Notes under the pieces: generated by a model
What the model saw: the letters and a program-made list of their open reading frames with translations, nothing else
Told to the model about the DNA's origin: nothing
Databases searched by the model: none
Translations under genes and position numbers: made by a program
DNA from: an uncultured Flavobacteriaceae bacterium
GTDB lineage: Bacteria; Bacteroidota; Bacteroidia; Flavobacteriales; Flavobacteriaceae
Length of the DNA stretch: 64,000 nt
Assembly (NCBI GenBank): GCA_947494715.1
Contig: CANLWG010000008.1
Location: 1 to 64,000 of the forward strand
Reading direction: 5' to 3'
Part shown: positions 43,461 through 52,684 of the stretch, piece by piece
Numbering within the stretch: position 1 is the first letter of the stretch
How the letters are laid out: each line of letters begins with the position of its first letter

Positions 43461-46460
43461 TTAAAAGTCGATATTTAATCCGATTGTATAGGTCTTGGCC
43501 GGTGGTGCGGAATAGAAATCCTCCCCAACTTGAATGTCACTAAGGGAATCATTGAAATCCGCAGTCGATTCGGGATCGTACCCTATATAATCGGTAAAAG
43601 TCAACAAGTTGAATCCGGAAAAATAAACACGCAATCTATCTATATGAAATCTTTGGGTTATGTCCCTAGGTATGGTGTAGCCCACAGTGAGGTTACGTAA
43701 GCGGATAAAATCGGTCTCATTCAGATATCTGGTAGATGGTTGTTGTCCATTGGTCGAAAACAGTCTCGCTTGCGGAACATTGGTTATGTCCCCTGGCTGT
43801 TGCCATCGGTTTAATTGATCTGCTGTTTGATTATCAAAAAAACGGGCGTTCCCGGATTGAAATCTTCCCGAATCGTTATATATGCTTGCACCCCATTCTC
43901 CTTGGAAGGTAAACGAGAAATCGATGTTTTTATAGTTTAGGTTACTTGATAGACCAGCTATCAAATCCGGATAAGGGCTGCCCGCTATGATGCGCTGTGC
44001 TTGGTTGAAGTCGTTTGTCGTGTTTCTATTCAATGTGCCATCGTCATTTAAAGTATTCAGCACAAAAAGGGCGTCCCCATTTTCAGAATTTACTCCTGCA
44101 TATTCTACCATGTAAAAAGAAGATAGGACCTCTCCTTTCCGTACGATGTTTCTTCCTTCAATAATATCTCCACCGGGTAAGCTTATCACCTCGTTATCCA
44201 AAGTTGAGATATTGAAAGAAGTGCTCCATCGCAGATCTTCTGTCTGGATGTTCCTGGTATTCAAAACAAATTCAAGGCCCTTATTCTGCAACTCGCCTAC
44301 ATTTCTTGTAATGTTTACAAAACCTGTAGTTCCAGGAATAGGCTCATTGAGCAAAAGGTCGTTGGTGGTCTTCACGTAATAGTCGATTTCACCGGATATC
44401 CTATTGCTGAAAAAGCCAAAGTCAACCCCTACATCTACCTGTGTGGTCCGTTCCCATTTCACATCAGGATTGCCTAACTGGGTGGGAGCCAACGCGGCCT
44501 TTTGGTTATACGGGGAACCTTGAAAAAGACTTAGACTTGCGAAATCACCGATTCCGGCATTACCGGTAATACCCCAACTACCCCTAATTTTTAAAAGGGA
44601 GAGCGTTTCTGAATCTGTTAAAAAATCCTCTTCGGAAACGATCCAGCCTACGGCAGCGGCAGGGAAAATACCAAATCGGTTGTCGGCACCGAATCGTGAA
44701 GAACCATCATATCTTAAGCTTCCCTTAAATAGGTATTTATTGTCTATGGCGAGACTGGCCCTGCCAAAATAAGATAAGAAGTTGAAAGCTGTTCTGCTTG
44801 ACCCCCCAGCGACTATTTCGGAGGCGCTGTTAAGGGTTTCAAGGTCATCCGAGGGAAAACCTTGTGCCTGGATAAATTGAAGCCTTCTTCTGCTCTCCTC
44901 AAAACTCATACCCGCGGTTGCCTCGAAATCAAATCGCTCTCCAAAGATTTTGTTGTAGGAGAAATAATTGGTCAGCACATACTTTTCGGTCTCTACGGTA
45001 TTTGCTGTGCCAAATCCACCAACGGAAGCAGATTCCGTCAAACTGCCGGAGTAGCGTTCTGCAAGCTGAACGCTTAGATCATAACCTACCTCTGATCTGA
45101 AATTCAGCTCAGGTAATATCTGATATTGCAGATATGTATTTGCGATGACCCTCCACATATTGGTCTCAAAACTGCCATTGAATTGTTCTGTTAAGAAATT
45201 GTAGTATTCCGTAGTGTCGTTGTTGGGTGTTATACCATCTTCCAGATAAGCAGGGGAAACGGGCACTTGGGCAACCGCCTGTAGGGGAGTGGCAAAAGCA
45301 TTATCATTGGATATTCTATTGATCTTGCTTTTTGAAATTGTCATATTGAGACCCGTTTTAAATTTATCGGATATATCATGGTCAAAATTTCCTCTTAAGG
45401 AATAACGTTCCAGAATATTACCCCTTACGATACCATGGGTCTTGTTGTATCCGGTTGAAAGAAAAAATCGGGTTTTGGCACCACCGCCAGATATGGATAC
45501 GCCAAAATCCTCTATAGATCCGTCAATTAAGGCAAGGTCTTGCCAATCGGTATCCACATTGGCTTGTCCGTTGGAATAGAAATCAAACTGATCTTGTATT
45601 TCTTGTTCGGTAAAACCGTTGTTAAGTCCAGCCTCCAAGAAGATTTCCTTATACTGATCGGCATTAAGAAAGTCGAGTTTGTTGGTAGCGGTACTCCAAC
45701 CGTAGGACGAATTGATCGATACTTTGGTCTTACCTTCCTTACCCTGTTTCGTGGTAATCAAGACTACTCCATTGGTACCCCGGGCACCGTAAATAGCAGC
45801 TGATGAGGCATCCTTAAGAATCTGGATGGACTCGATGTCATTTGGATTTAATGATACCAATGGGTTTATAGGAGAATCGTTTATAGACTCATCTTCATTG
45901 GTTAAAGGTACGCCATCAATTACGTACAGAGGCTCTTGGGAAGAGGATATAGTGGCTACACCTCTTACCCTTACTTTGATACCTCCTTCTACCTTACCGT
46001 TCAGTTGTGTAATACGAACACCGGCGGCCTTTCCTGTAAGTGCACTTTGCAGACTTGGAGTGGGTATTTCGTTTATCTGTTCCGAGGATATGGTAGCAAT
46101 ATTATCCGTTATTTTTCTTTTGGATTGTGAACCATAACCTACTACGATAACCTCTTCCAATTGGGAAGCATCTTCTTCCATTTGGACATTTAGGGTATCT
46201 GAAGTACCAACAGTGAACTCCATAGTTTTTTGCCCTAAGTAGGAGAACACTAAAATTTGTCCTTCTTCGGCCTCGATGGTGTAATTTCCATCAAAATCAG
46301 ATTGGGTTCCCGAGGTGGTACCCTTTACCAAAATATTAACGCCAGGCAGCGGTATGGCATTCTGATCGGTCACATTACCGGTCACTGTTTTTTCTTGTGT
46401 ATATGCAAATGACACTCCAACAAGGAATAGCATAAACATACACTTCAATTGTTTTTTCAT
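43461..46460 (-). CDS. SusC/RagA family TonB-dependent transporter
   Basis: 999 residues from the ATG at 46460 (MKKQLKCMFMLFLVGVSFAY); the frame extends 32 codons upstream without a signal sequence at its start. CarboxypepD_reg domain (TVTGNVTDQNAIPLPGVNIL), the SusC hallmark LEEVIVVGYGSQ (TonB-box region), plug with VRVRGVATISSSQEPLYVID and SIQILKDASSAAIYGARGTN, then the 22-strand barrel ending YTIGLNIDF. Imports the ligand bound by SusD. Two of three operator-repeat copies lie upstream. Confidence 0.95.
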   Translation of the reverse strand: MKKQLKCMFMLFLVGVSFAYTQEKTVTGNVTDQNAIPLPGVNILVKGTTSGTQSDFDGNYTIEAEEGQILVFSYLGQKTMEFTVGTSDTLNVQMEEDASQLEEVIVVGYGSQSKRKITDNIATISSEQINEIPTPSLQSALTGKAAGVRITQLNGKVEGGIKVRVRGVATISSSQEPLYVIDGVPLTNEDESINDSPINPLVSLNPNDIESIQILKDASSAAIYGARGTNGVVLITTKQGKEGKTKVSINSSYGWSTATNKLDFLNADQYKEIFLEAGLNNGFTEQEIQDQFDFYSNGQANVDTDWQDLALIDGSIEDFGVSISGGGAKTRFFLSTGYNKTHGIVRGNILERYSLRGNFDHDISDKFKTGLNMTISKSKINRISNDNAFATPLQAVAQVPVSPAYLEDGITPNNDTTEYYNFLTEQFNGSFETNMWRVIANTYLQYQILPELNFRSEVGYDLSVQLAERYSGSLTESASVGGFGTANTVETEKYVLTNYFSYNKIFGERFDFEATAGMSFEESRRRLQFIQAQGFPSDDLETLNSASEIVAGGSSRTAFNFLSYFGRASLAIDNKYLFKGSLRYDGSSRFGADNRFGIFPAAAVGWIVSEEDFLTDSETLSLLKIRGSWGITGNAGIGDFASLSLFQGSPYNQKAALAPTQLGNPDVKWERTTQVDVGVDFGFFSNRISGEIDYYVKTTNDLLLNEPIPGTTGFVNITRNVGELQNKGLEFVLNTRNIQTEDLRWSTSFNISTLDNEVISLPGGDIIEGRNIVRKGEVLSSFYMVEYAGVNSENGDALFVLNTLNDDGTLNRNTTNDFNQAQRIIAGSPYPDLIAGLSSNLNYKNIDFSFTFQGEWGASIYNDSGRFQSGNARFFDNQTADQLNRWQQPGDITNVPQARLFSTNGQQPSTRYLNETDFIRLRNLTVGYTIPRDITQRFHIDRLRVYFSGFNLLTFTDYIGYDPESTADFNDSLSDIQVGEDFYSAPPAKTYTIGLNIDF

Positions 46461-46594
46461 ATGTATAGTTTTATTCGGGTTAGTCATGAATAGACTAAGA
46501 AGTATGAAAAGTGAAGATCTAAATTGCTTAGAGATTCGATTTAAACCTTTGCTCAAAACATGAGATGAAGATTTTGAAAGTACAGTTGCGAATA

Positions 46595-46730
46595 AGTAAA
46601 GTGAATTTAGAGCTACTTTAACATTTAATTAGTCATTCGCCCTCAAAGTAACATCCTCTCATTTTGTTATAAGGAAAATCTTATAAACGTTTACTTTTCC
46701 GACAAATACTTACGCTTGTTTTACCTTTCA
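46595..46730 (+). repeat. Operator-bearing repeat, copy B
   Basis: Related to copies A and C; shares ACATTTAATT, AACATC and the operator pair with copy A. Operators: TTATAAACGTTTAC (46681-46694) and GACAAATACTTACG (46701-46714). Confidence 0.75.
46681..46714. promoter_or_regulatory. Paired LacI-type operator sites, copy B
   Basis: First site has the perfect palindrome TAAACGTTTA; the second, 20 bases further, is degenerate (CAAATACTTAC). Lies about 220 bases upstream of the SusC ATG. Confidence 0.5.
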
Positions 46731-46929
46731 TAACAATTTCAAGGCTATATGTTATATTCCATCTTAAAATAGATGATTTTGCCAGTTAGATTCAATGGCT
46801 GATTATAGGTTTTTATGATAGCTATTTTTTAAGGGAGAAACATCCATATTTTTTTAATGGATTTTTTTAGAATGTTTGCATCATTGGAAAGAGTAATCGG
46901 AAGAGAAGAATAAAATGCAGCCCCACTGG

Positions 46930-47112
46930 TTTTGATGACTAATTCAAATATATTACTCTAAAAATGAGAAAAAAGTAAAATTTTAGGAATATGACCGGCA
47001 GAGCTGCTTTTACAAAATCTTGAATTCATGAGCGTCCAAAATATAACGCTTTAGTGTTATTTAGGGAAAATCTTATAAACGTTTACGCTTCCGATAAAAG
47101 CTTACGAAATTT
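46930..47112 (+). repeat. Operator-bearing repeat, copy C
   Basis: Related to copy A over its full length (TTTGATGACTAATTCAAAT, TTACTCTAAAAA, CTTATAAACGTTTACG). It reaches the stop codon of the AraC-type gene. Confidence 0.75.
47072..47106. promoter_or_regulatory. Paired LacI-type operator sites, copy C
   Basis: CTTATAAACGTTTACG (47072-47087) and CCGATAAAAGCTTACG (47091-47106), the same pair as copies A and B, just beyond the stop of the regulator gene. Confidence 0.5.
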
Positions 47113-48627
47113 TTACGCCGGGGCCCGCATAGAGGTTTTTTGATATTCACTCGGGGTAAGGCTTGTATCTTTTTTAAAGGCCTTGTTAAAGGTGACTTTG
47201 TTGTTGTAACCTACCTCATAGGCTATATCGATAATATTCAGATTTTTTTTCTGATCGCTGTTCAATATATTCTTGGCTTCTCGAATCCTATACTTGTTCA
47301 CAAGTTCGTGGAAATTCATGTTAAAGTGTTCGTTGATTACTTGTGAAGCATTATGACGGGTGGTGTCCAATCGCTTTGCTATCATTTCCAAGCTAATATC
47401 ACTTTCCTTATAGATTTTTTCCATATCGAACAAACAAAGCAATTTTTCTCTTAGCTCTTTGGACAAACTGTCGGTTAAACCGGATTTTTCATATTTGAAG
47501 AATAACGAATCGTTGAAGTAATACAAACCGCTAAAAACGTTAGGCTGTACATTGGCTGAATAGCCAACGTACATGACCATAAATGCCATACTTATTACTT
47601 GCATATGATACAGAAAACCGGACGTGATGTTATTGCTCAGCAAAATCCCGTAAGCGGCGTAGCAAAAAACATACATGATATGGATTCTGAATATATTTTT
47701 CTGCCATATTTTATTTTCTTTTGTTAAGTTCCTATTCTGTCTGGTGTGTAAATAAATTTTCCGTATGAAATAACCGTATATGGCAAGAGAGGACAGTTTT
47801 AATGCAATTATGGCTATATCGTGAATACTCCGTCCACTGGTAATCCTTTCTAATAGTAGTCTTAGCTTTTCTTCACCAGACATTATATAAATAGGAAATA
47901 CATAGAGTAAAAATAAAAGTGTCGGAACCAAATGCAGTAAATCCCTAAGTTTGAATTTATATTCTTGGGCGATCCTTTTGAAATAAAAATAGAGCAAGGG
48001 TCCATACAAAAAGGAGAAACAGGTGGACATTGAATATGTATGGGGATATCTATAGTGGTTATTGGTGAGGTTCACAAAAATGTGTAAAATGAAAAATGAA
48101 TGAATAAAAATGAAACTACTAATAAGTATTTTGGCGGCGACTTCAATTTTTTTATTGAAATGTATAATGGCGGCTATATAAAAGCCAATAAGCGCTACAT
48201 AAAGGTATAGAAATGACCAAAAATTAAATTTTGGAACATATTTTTTTACTACTGCCTTGAATGCTTCCGTGTTTCTGATGTTATCAAAACTTGCATCCGA
48301 AAGGATTACGGGCTTAAAATCCTGTAATAGATATTTCTCAACATATTTGGCCGCTTCAACATTGTTTCCTAGGGCCGCTTCGCTTACCGCCAGTTTTCTA
48401 AAAACAGGTGCCTGCTCAATTTCTGGATAGGTCAATAGTTTATTTAACTCCTTAACGGCTTTGGCGTAACTACGTTCCATAAATAGACTATCCGCCTTTT
48501 TGTTTAATAATGCAGCTATGTTGTCCCCACTATGTCCTTGCATGAAGTTAACTTTATAGGACGGGGAAGCATTTGTAGAATTGCCTAACAATAGTAAGAA
48601 TGTAAAGATTACTCCTATAGGCCTCAT
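47113..48627 (-). CDS. Membrane-bound AraC-type transcription regulator
   Basis: 504 residues. Signal peptide (to about 22), a periplasmic TPR-like segment (about 38-110: LLNKKADSLFMERSYAKAVK), seven or so membrane helices (about 138-370), and a C-terminal AraC DNA-binding domain (about 400-500: ISLEMIAKRLDTTRHNASQVI, IIDIAYEVGYNNKVTFNKAF). The layout lets a signal at the periplasm act directly on DNA at the inner membrane. It is upstream of, and on the same strand as, SusC/SusD, which it most likely controls. Confidence 0.9.
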   Translation of the reverse strand: MRPIGVIFTFLLLLGNSTNASPSYKVNFMQGHSGDNIAALLNKKADSLFMERSYAKAVKELNKLLTYPEIEQAPVFRKLAVSEAALGNNVEAAKYVEKYLLQDFKPVILSDASFDNIRNTEAFKAVVKKYVPKFNFWSFLYLYVALIGFYIAAIIHFNKKIEVAAKILISSFIFIHSFFILHIFVNLTNNHYRYPHTYSMSTCFSFLYGPLLYFYFKRIAQEYKFKLRDLLHLVPTLLFLLYVFPIYIMSGEEKLRLLLERITSGRSIHDIAIIALKLSSLAIYGYFIRKIYLHTRQNRNLTKENKIWQKNIFRIHIMYVFCYAAYGILLSNNITSGFLYHMQVISMAFMVMYVGYSANVQPNVFSGLYYFNDSLFFKYEKSGLTDSLSKELREKLLCLFDMEKIYKESDISLEMIAKRLDTTRHNASQVINEHFNMNFHELVNKYRIREAKNILNSDQKKNLNIIDIAYEVGYNNKVTFNKAFKKDTSLTPSEYQKTSMRAPA

Positions 48628-48989
48628 TTATGAATTGGTGAATTAGCTTAGTTTAAATTAGAAAATATAGTACCATAAGACCTTAAAATTTTCTTAAAAA
48701 AAGTAAGCCCCGATAATAGTTTACTGCAAGTCAACTATTATAAGAACCTATAAAAGCAAGAATTGGGGAGAATGGAATGGAATACAATATTGATTGTAAA
48801 AATCACAAAAAAACCGGCGCTCCCACCGGTTTTAAAACTAACTAACTCAAAAAATTACTAACTCAAACAATTCAGTACGAAGTCTTTAAGGGCCTTTTTT
48901 ATAACATTAACAAATGTAAAGTAATGCCCTTGTTCTTTTACAACGGCTTACTATTGGATATATTGCAGGGAAAAACGAATAAATTTTCG
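48628..48989. other. Intergenic region with the DUF4197 terminator
   Basis: 362 bases between two minus-strand genes. Apart from the hairpin at 48806-48835 and the presumed promoter of the AraC-type gene, nothing recognisable. Confidence 0.5.
48806..48835 (-). terminator. Terminator of the DUF4197 gene
   Basis: Stem AAACCGG/CCGGTTT with an 8-base loop; the minus strand continues into TTTTTTTG. Confidence 0.8.
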
Positions 48990-49697
48990 TCAGTCTTGCA
49001 ATGCAAATACCTTTCTTAAAATATCGGTTGTTCTTGCGGATACTTTGTCCCGAATCTCCTTTTCCTCCACTGCGATCATGGTATAGACACCATTTAGTGC
49101 TTCTGTAGTAACATAGTCCGTTAAATTTGGATTTACGTTGTTGGTAAAAGGTAGGTTGTTGTACCTATTGATTAGATTGCTCCATATTTTATCGGCCCCT
49201 ACTTTCTCAAAGGAACTCCGGATTATAGGGTTGAATTTCGCATAAAGTGATGTTTGTGTTCCATTTTTTAGATACTGGGTCGCTGCATTTTCGTTGCCCA
49301 TTAATATATCTCTAGCATCGGAAAATGTAATACCTTTAATGGCATCGACAAAAATGGGAGTAGCCTCTCCCACAGCATCTTCGGCTGCCATGTTCAATAT
49401 TTTAAGCCCTTCGTCGGCTAAATTGCCTAGGCCTATATCTCGTAAGGTTTTGTCTACTTTTCGCAATTCTTCGGGCAATAGTATTTTTACCAATTCATTT
49501 TTAAAAAAACCATTTTCAAGGGTAAGTTTTGATACTTGTTTGTCCACTCCTTCATTCAAGGCTTGTCGAAGTCCTTCCGCAATTTGCACACTTCCTATAC
49601 CAGTTTCCCCTTGTGGAAGTTGATTTACTACCTGCTGTAGTTCCGCACAGGACAAAAATTGAAAAACAATAAAAAAAGAAATAATCTTCTTGCACAT
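48990..49697 (-). CDS. DUF4197 lipoprotein
   Basis: 235 residues. Possible lipobox FLSC (FIVFQFLSCAEL), then the DUF4197 pattern IAEGLRQALNEGVDKQVSKL, KVDKTLRDIGLGNLADE, FSDARDILMGNENAATQYL. Helical, periplasmic or outer-membrane face; function unknown. Own transcript with a terminator downstream. Confidence 0.9.
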   Translation of the reverse strand: MCKKIISFFIVFQFLSCAELQQVVNQLPQGETGIGSVQIAEGLRQALNEGVDKQVSKLTLENGFFKNELVKILLPEELRKVDKTLRDIGLGNLADEGLKILNMAAEDAVGEATPIFVDAIKGITFSDARDILMGNENAATQYLKNGTQTSLYAKFNPIIRSSFEKVGADKIWSNLINRYNNLPFTNNVNPNLTDYVTTEALNGVYTMIAVEEKEIRDKVSARTTDILRKVFALQD

Positions 49698-49750
49698 AAG
49701 TTTTGATATCTAGGGTACGAAAGTTCCTTTGTTCAATTCACTACTAACTT

Positions 49751-50602
49751 TTACGAAAAAATCACCGTTTTATTGTTGTAGACCATAGTCTTTCTTTTTA
49801 CATGGAGTTGTACTGCCCGGGATAGCACAATTTTTTCCAAATCCCGCCCTTTGGCAATAAAGTCCTTAATGGTATGTGAGTGGGAAACAGCGGTAACATC
49901 CTGTTCTATAATAGGTCCTGCATCCAGTTCCTCAGTAACATAGTGGCTTGTAGCACCAATAATCTTTACTCCTCTTCCAAAAGCGGCATGATAGGGTTTG
50001 GCCCCTGCAAACGCAGGAAGGAAGGAGTGGTGTATATTAATAATTTTGTTGGGAAATTCGTTTATGATTTTACTACTAACAATTTGCATATATCTGGCCA
50101 GTACAATGAAATCCACCTTGTACTGTTTTAAATATTCCAATTGTTCGCTTTCCGCTATATTTTTGGTTTCTTTGGTAACCGGGATGTGGTAAAACGGTAT
50201 TTCAAACTGTTCCGCTATATAAGTGAGGTCATTGTGGTTGCTTATGATGAAAGGAATTTCCACAAGAAGTTCACCGGACTTATATCTACTCAAAAGGTCA
50301 TAAAGGCAGTGATTGTATTTGGATACGAACAAGGCCATTTTCGGCTTTACATCATCTAGGTGTAGGGACCATTGCATTTGATAGGGTAGCGCCAATGTAG
50401 CATCAAACTCTTGGTTAAAATTGACGATTTCCGGCAGATTCCGTTCAAAGTCACTTTCCAATCGCATAAAGAATACATCAGCTTCCTTATCAACATGCTG
50501 ATCTAAGTAAATGATATTTCCGCCTTGGCGATGGATAAAGGCAGTAACGGCGCTTATAATTCCGGCTTGATCAGGGCAGTGTATAAGAATGGTCGTTTTC
50601 AA
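49751..50602 (-). CDS. purU: Formyltetrahydrofolate deformylase
   Basis: 283 residues from the TTG at 50602 (MKTTILIHCPDQAGII). A longer start at 50623 exists, but a promoter-like box (50621-50628) covers it. N-terminal ACT domain (about 1-85), then a formyltransferase-like domain (FIISNHNDL, HIPVTKETK, IVLARYMQIVSSKII, NIHHSFLPAFAGAKPYHAAF, GATSHYVTEELDAGPII). Hydrolyses 10-formyl-THF to formate and THF, balancing one-carbon pools and supplying formate for purine synthesis. The His and Asp of the catalytic set are present. Confidence 0.93.
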   Translation of the reverse strand: MKTTILIHCPDQAGIISAVTAFIHRQGGNIIYLDQHVDKEADVFFMRLESDFERNLPEIVNFNQEFDATLALPYQMQWSLHLDDVKPKMALFVSKYNHCLYDLLSRYKSGELLVEIPFIISNHNDLTYIAEQFEIPFYHIPVTKETKNIAESEQLEYLKQYKVDFIVLARYMQIVSSKIINEFPNKIINIHHSFLPAFAGAKPYHAAFGRGVKIIGATSHYVTEELDAGPIIEQDVTAVSHSHTIKDFIAKGRDLEKIVLSRAVQLHVKRKTMVYNNKTVIFS

Positions 50603-50620
50603 GTTTGGTATTTTATTGTT

Positions 50621-50628
50621 CAAAATTA
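50621..50628 (-). promoter_or_regulatory. Candidate -7 element for purU
   Basis: Minus-strand TAATTTTG fits TAnnTTTG and lies 19 bases upstream of the TTG at 50602. It makes the upstream TTG at 50623 unlikely as a start. Confidence 0.4.
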
Positions 50629-50699
50629 GAACAATAAAAAATAGGCCGCCAAATAAATGGGAGAGTTTTTCGGAAGAAGTGTATTATCCACGGAAGGTT

Positions 50700-51113
50700 T
50701 TAGCCCAAGTTGTTGCCTTCATTGTCGGAAAGGGATTTTCTCCACTCCTTAAAAGACCGGCGAAAACTGCGTATTTCCTCTCGAAGAAGATTTAGGTATT
50801 CCTTTTCCCTTACCCCATCCTTTTCAAGCCCGGTACAATACGAATTGATGTTTCGTATCATGATATTGATGTACGTGGCACTTTTCAACCTTTCGGAAAG
50901 TGAACTTGAGGATTCTGCCTGGGCAATTTTTTGTGGGATAAGAATGGTATCGGTCAATAAAGAATCGGCAATAATATCCCTAAGACTGTTGGACTTATAC
51001 AACTTCAGCAAATCCTTGTTAAAGGATACATAGGAGGCAATCTCCCTGCTCATCTGACATAGTTCCAAGGCCTTTCTGTAGACAGGTAAACTTCTAAGGC
51101 TCTGATAGGACAT
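50700..51113 (-). CDS. Four-helix-bundle-like protein, hypothetical
   Basis: 137 residues, all helical and charged (SYQSLRSLPVYRKALELCQ, IPQKIAQAESSSSLSERLKS, REEIRSFRRSFKEWRKSLS). The opening and overall pattern recall the small four-helix bundle (S23-like) proteins of Bacteroidota, whose free-standing members have no settled function. Weak family call. Confidence 0.65.
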   Translation of the reverse strand: MSYQSLRSLPVYRKALELCQMSREIASYVSFNKDLLKLYKSNSLRDIIADSLLTDTILIPQKIAQAESSSSLSERLKSATYINIMIRNINSYCTGLEKDGVREKEYLNLLREEIRSFRRSFKEWRKSLSDNEGNNLG

Positions 51114-51162
51114 TATTTATTACACTAGCAATTTAATACCCTAAAGTTACAAACGTAAAATA

Positions 51163-51170
51163 TAAGTTTG
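51163..51170 (+). promoter_or_regulatory. Candidate -7 element for the Lrp gene
   Basis: TAAGTTTG fits TAnnTTTG; it overlaps the upstream TTG at 51168, so translation should start further down, at the TTG at 51234. Confidence 0.45.
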
Positions 51171-51233
51171 CTTTGGAATATAAAGCAATTTTGTAATTTT
51201 ACTTTTGATACTAATTTTTTTTACCAAGAAACT

Positions 51234-51686
51234 TTGAATACTAAGATAGATGATTTGAATTGGAAGATACTGGAGTGTCTTCAGCAAAATGCCCGTGAAT
51301 CCTTTGCCGATATTGGGAGGAAAGTAGGTCTTTCGCCACCCGCCGTTGCGGAGCGGGTAAAAAAGATGGAAGATGCCGGAATCCTAAAGGGCTATAAAGC
51401 GCTGGTCTCCCATTCCCGATCGGGCTATCAACTTAAGGCCATTATTACTTTGCGTGCATTTATGGGAAAACTAAAGCCATTCCTTGCAATGGTTGGCTCA
51501 CTTAATGAAGTCGTCAATTGTTACCGGATTACTGGGAACGAAAACATTGTGATGGAAGTAGTTTTAAAAGACCAATTCCATTTGGAAAAATTTATCGATA
51601 AATTAATTCAATATGGGGAGACCCGCACCCATATTGTTTTGTCACAGGTAGTTTCCTATGCTCCCCTGGAAAAGATTTCCTTTTAA
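51234..51686 (+). CDS. Lrp/AsnC family transcription regulator
   Basis: 150 residues from the TTG at 51234 (MNTKIDDLNWKILECLQQN). Winged helix-turn-helix (about 5-55: ESFADIGRKVGLSPPAVAER) followed by an AsnC ligand-binding (RAM) domain (YQLKAIITLRAF, NEVVNCYRITGNENIVMEVV). Likely responds to an amino acid. The longer frame from 51168 is disfavoured because it begins inside a promoter-like box. Confidence 0.92.
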   Translation: MNTKIDDLNWKILECLQQNARESFADIGRKVGLSPPAVAERVKKMEDAGILKGYKALVSHSRSGYQLKAIITLRAFMGKLKPFLAMVGSLNEVVNCYRITGNENIVMEVVLKDQFHLEKFIDKLIQYGETRTHIVLSQVVSYAPLEKISF

Positions 51687-51767
51687 ACCACAATTTCAAG
51701 AAGTACTTCATTTGAAAAACAATTTTAATTATTTGTCCGTATCTTATTTAATCACTTATTTTATTTA

Positions 51768-52592
51768 ATGGAATTGGATAAACTAAACGAGTATTTCCAA
51801 ATAGCCGTTGATCAGGCCGTTTTTTATCTTCCACGAATTATTGCGGCGGGCTTCATTCTTTGGATAGGGTTCAAGGTGGTAAAGAAACTGGTACAGCTGA
51901 TTTCCACTGCCTTGAAAAAGACAGGCTTTTCTGAGACTTTAAGGCCTTTTTTATCTTCAACGGTCAGCATTATTCTAAAAGGCGCAGTTTTGTTTATCAT
52001 CGCTTCGATTCTGGGAGCGGACCTTACAGGGCTGATCGCTATTTTGGCAGCAGCCGGATTTGCCGTAGGAATGGCTTTGCAAGGCAGCTTGGGGAATTTT
52101 GCCTCCGGTATTTTGATATTGACCTTGAAACCCTACAAGATAGGGGATTGGATACAAGTGGAAGATAAATTTGGGCGTGTTGAGGAAATAGGTATTTTTA
52201 GTACCGATGTTTTGACGCCGGGAAACAAGATTTTAATCATTCCCAATTCCAAGGTTACGGATTCTGTAGTTACCAATTATTCTGAAAAGGGAATGATCCG
52301 TTTGGAATTGGAAGTTACTATGCCCTATGAGGAAAGTTTTCCCAAAGTAAAAGAAATAATATCAGCTGCACTTCAGGAGGTCCCTAAAATATTGGAAGCT
52401 CCAAGACCAGAAATAGGAATTCTCAATTTTGATTCACATAACATTCAGCTAATAATACGCCCCTATGTGCTTCCGGATGACTTTTGGGAAGTGACTTTCG
52501 CTGCCAATAAAGCAATAAAAAAGGCGTTTAATAGAAGCAACATAGCCGTTGCATATTCCGAGGGCATAGAAATTGGACGTATTGGGGAATAA
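51768..52592 (+). CDS. Small-conductance mechanosensitive channel (MscS family)
   Basis: 274 residues: three membrane helices (about 20-110), the pore-lining TM3 region GLIAILAAAGFAVGMALQGS with LGNFASGILIL, then the beta domain (PYKIGDWIQVEDKFGRVEEI, IIPNSKVTDSVVTNYS) and the C-terminal alpha/beta domain. Length matches E. coli MscS (286). Inner-membrane channel that opens on hypo-osmotic shock. Confidence 0.94.
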   Translation: MELDKLNEYFQIAVDQAVFYLPRIIAAGFILWIGFKVVKKLVQLISTALKKTGFSETLRPFLSSTVSIILKGAVLFIIASILGADLTGLIAILAAAGFAVGMALQGSLGNFASGILILTLKPYKIGDWIQVEDKFGRVEEIGIFSTDVLTPGNKILIIPNSKVTDSVVTNYSEKGMIRLELEVTMPYEESFPKVKEIISAALQEVPKILEAPRPEIGILNFDSHNIQLIIRPYVLPDDFWEVTFAANKAIKKAFNRSNIAVAYSEGIEIGRIGE

Positions 52593-52684
52593 TTTGTAAT
52601 AAAGGTATCGATTCGTATTTTTTTGAAACTAATTTCTACAACCCAAGGATTGGTTTTGGCCGGATTTTTGATGAAACATATGGT

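Larger units (their letters stand above)
46461..47112. other. SusC upstream region with operator repeats B and C
   Basis: 652 bases between the AraC-type regulator gene and SusC, both on the minus strand. It holds repeat copies B (46595-46730) and C (46930-47112) and presumably the SusC promoter. No open frame of interest. Confidence 0.7.
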
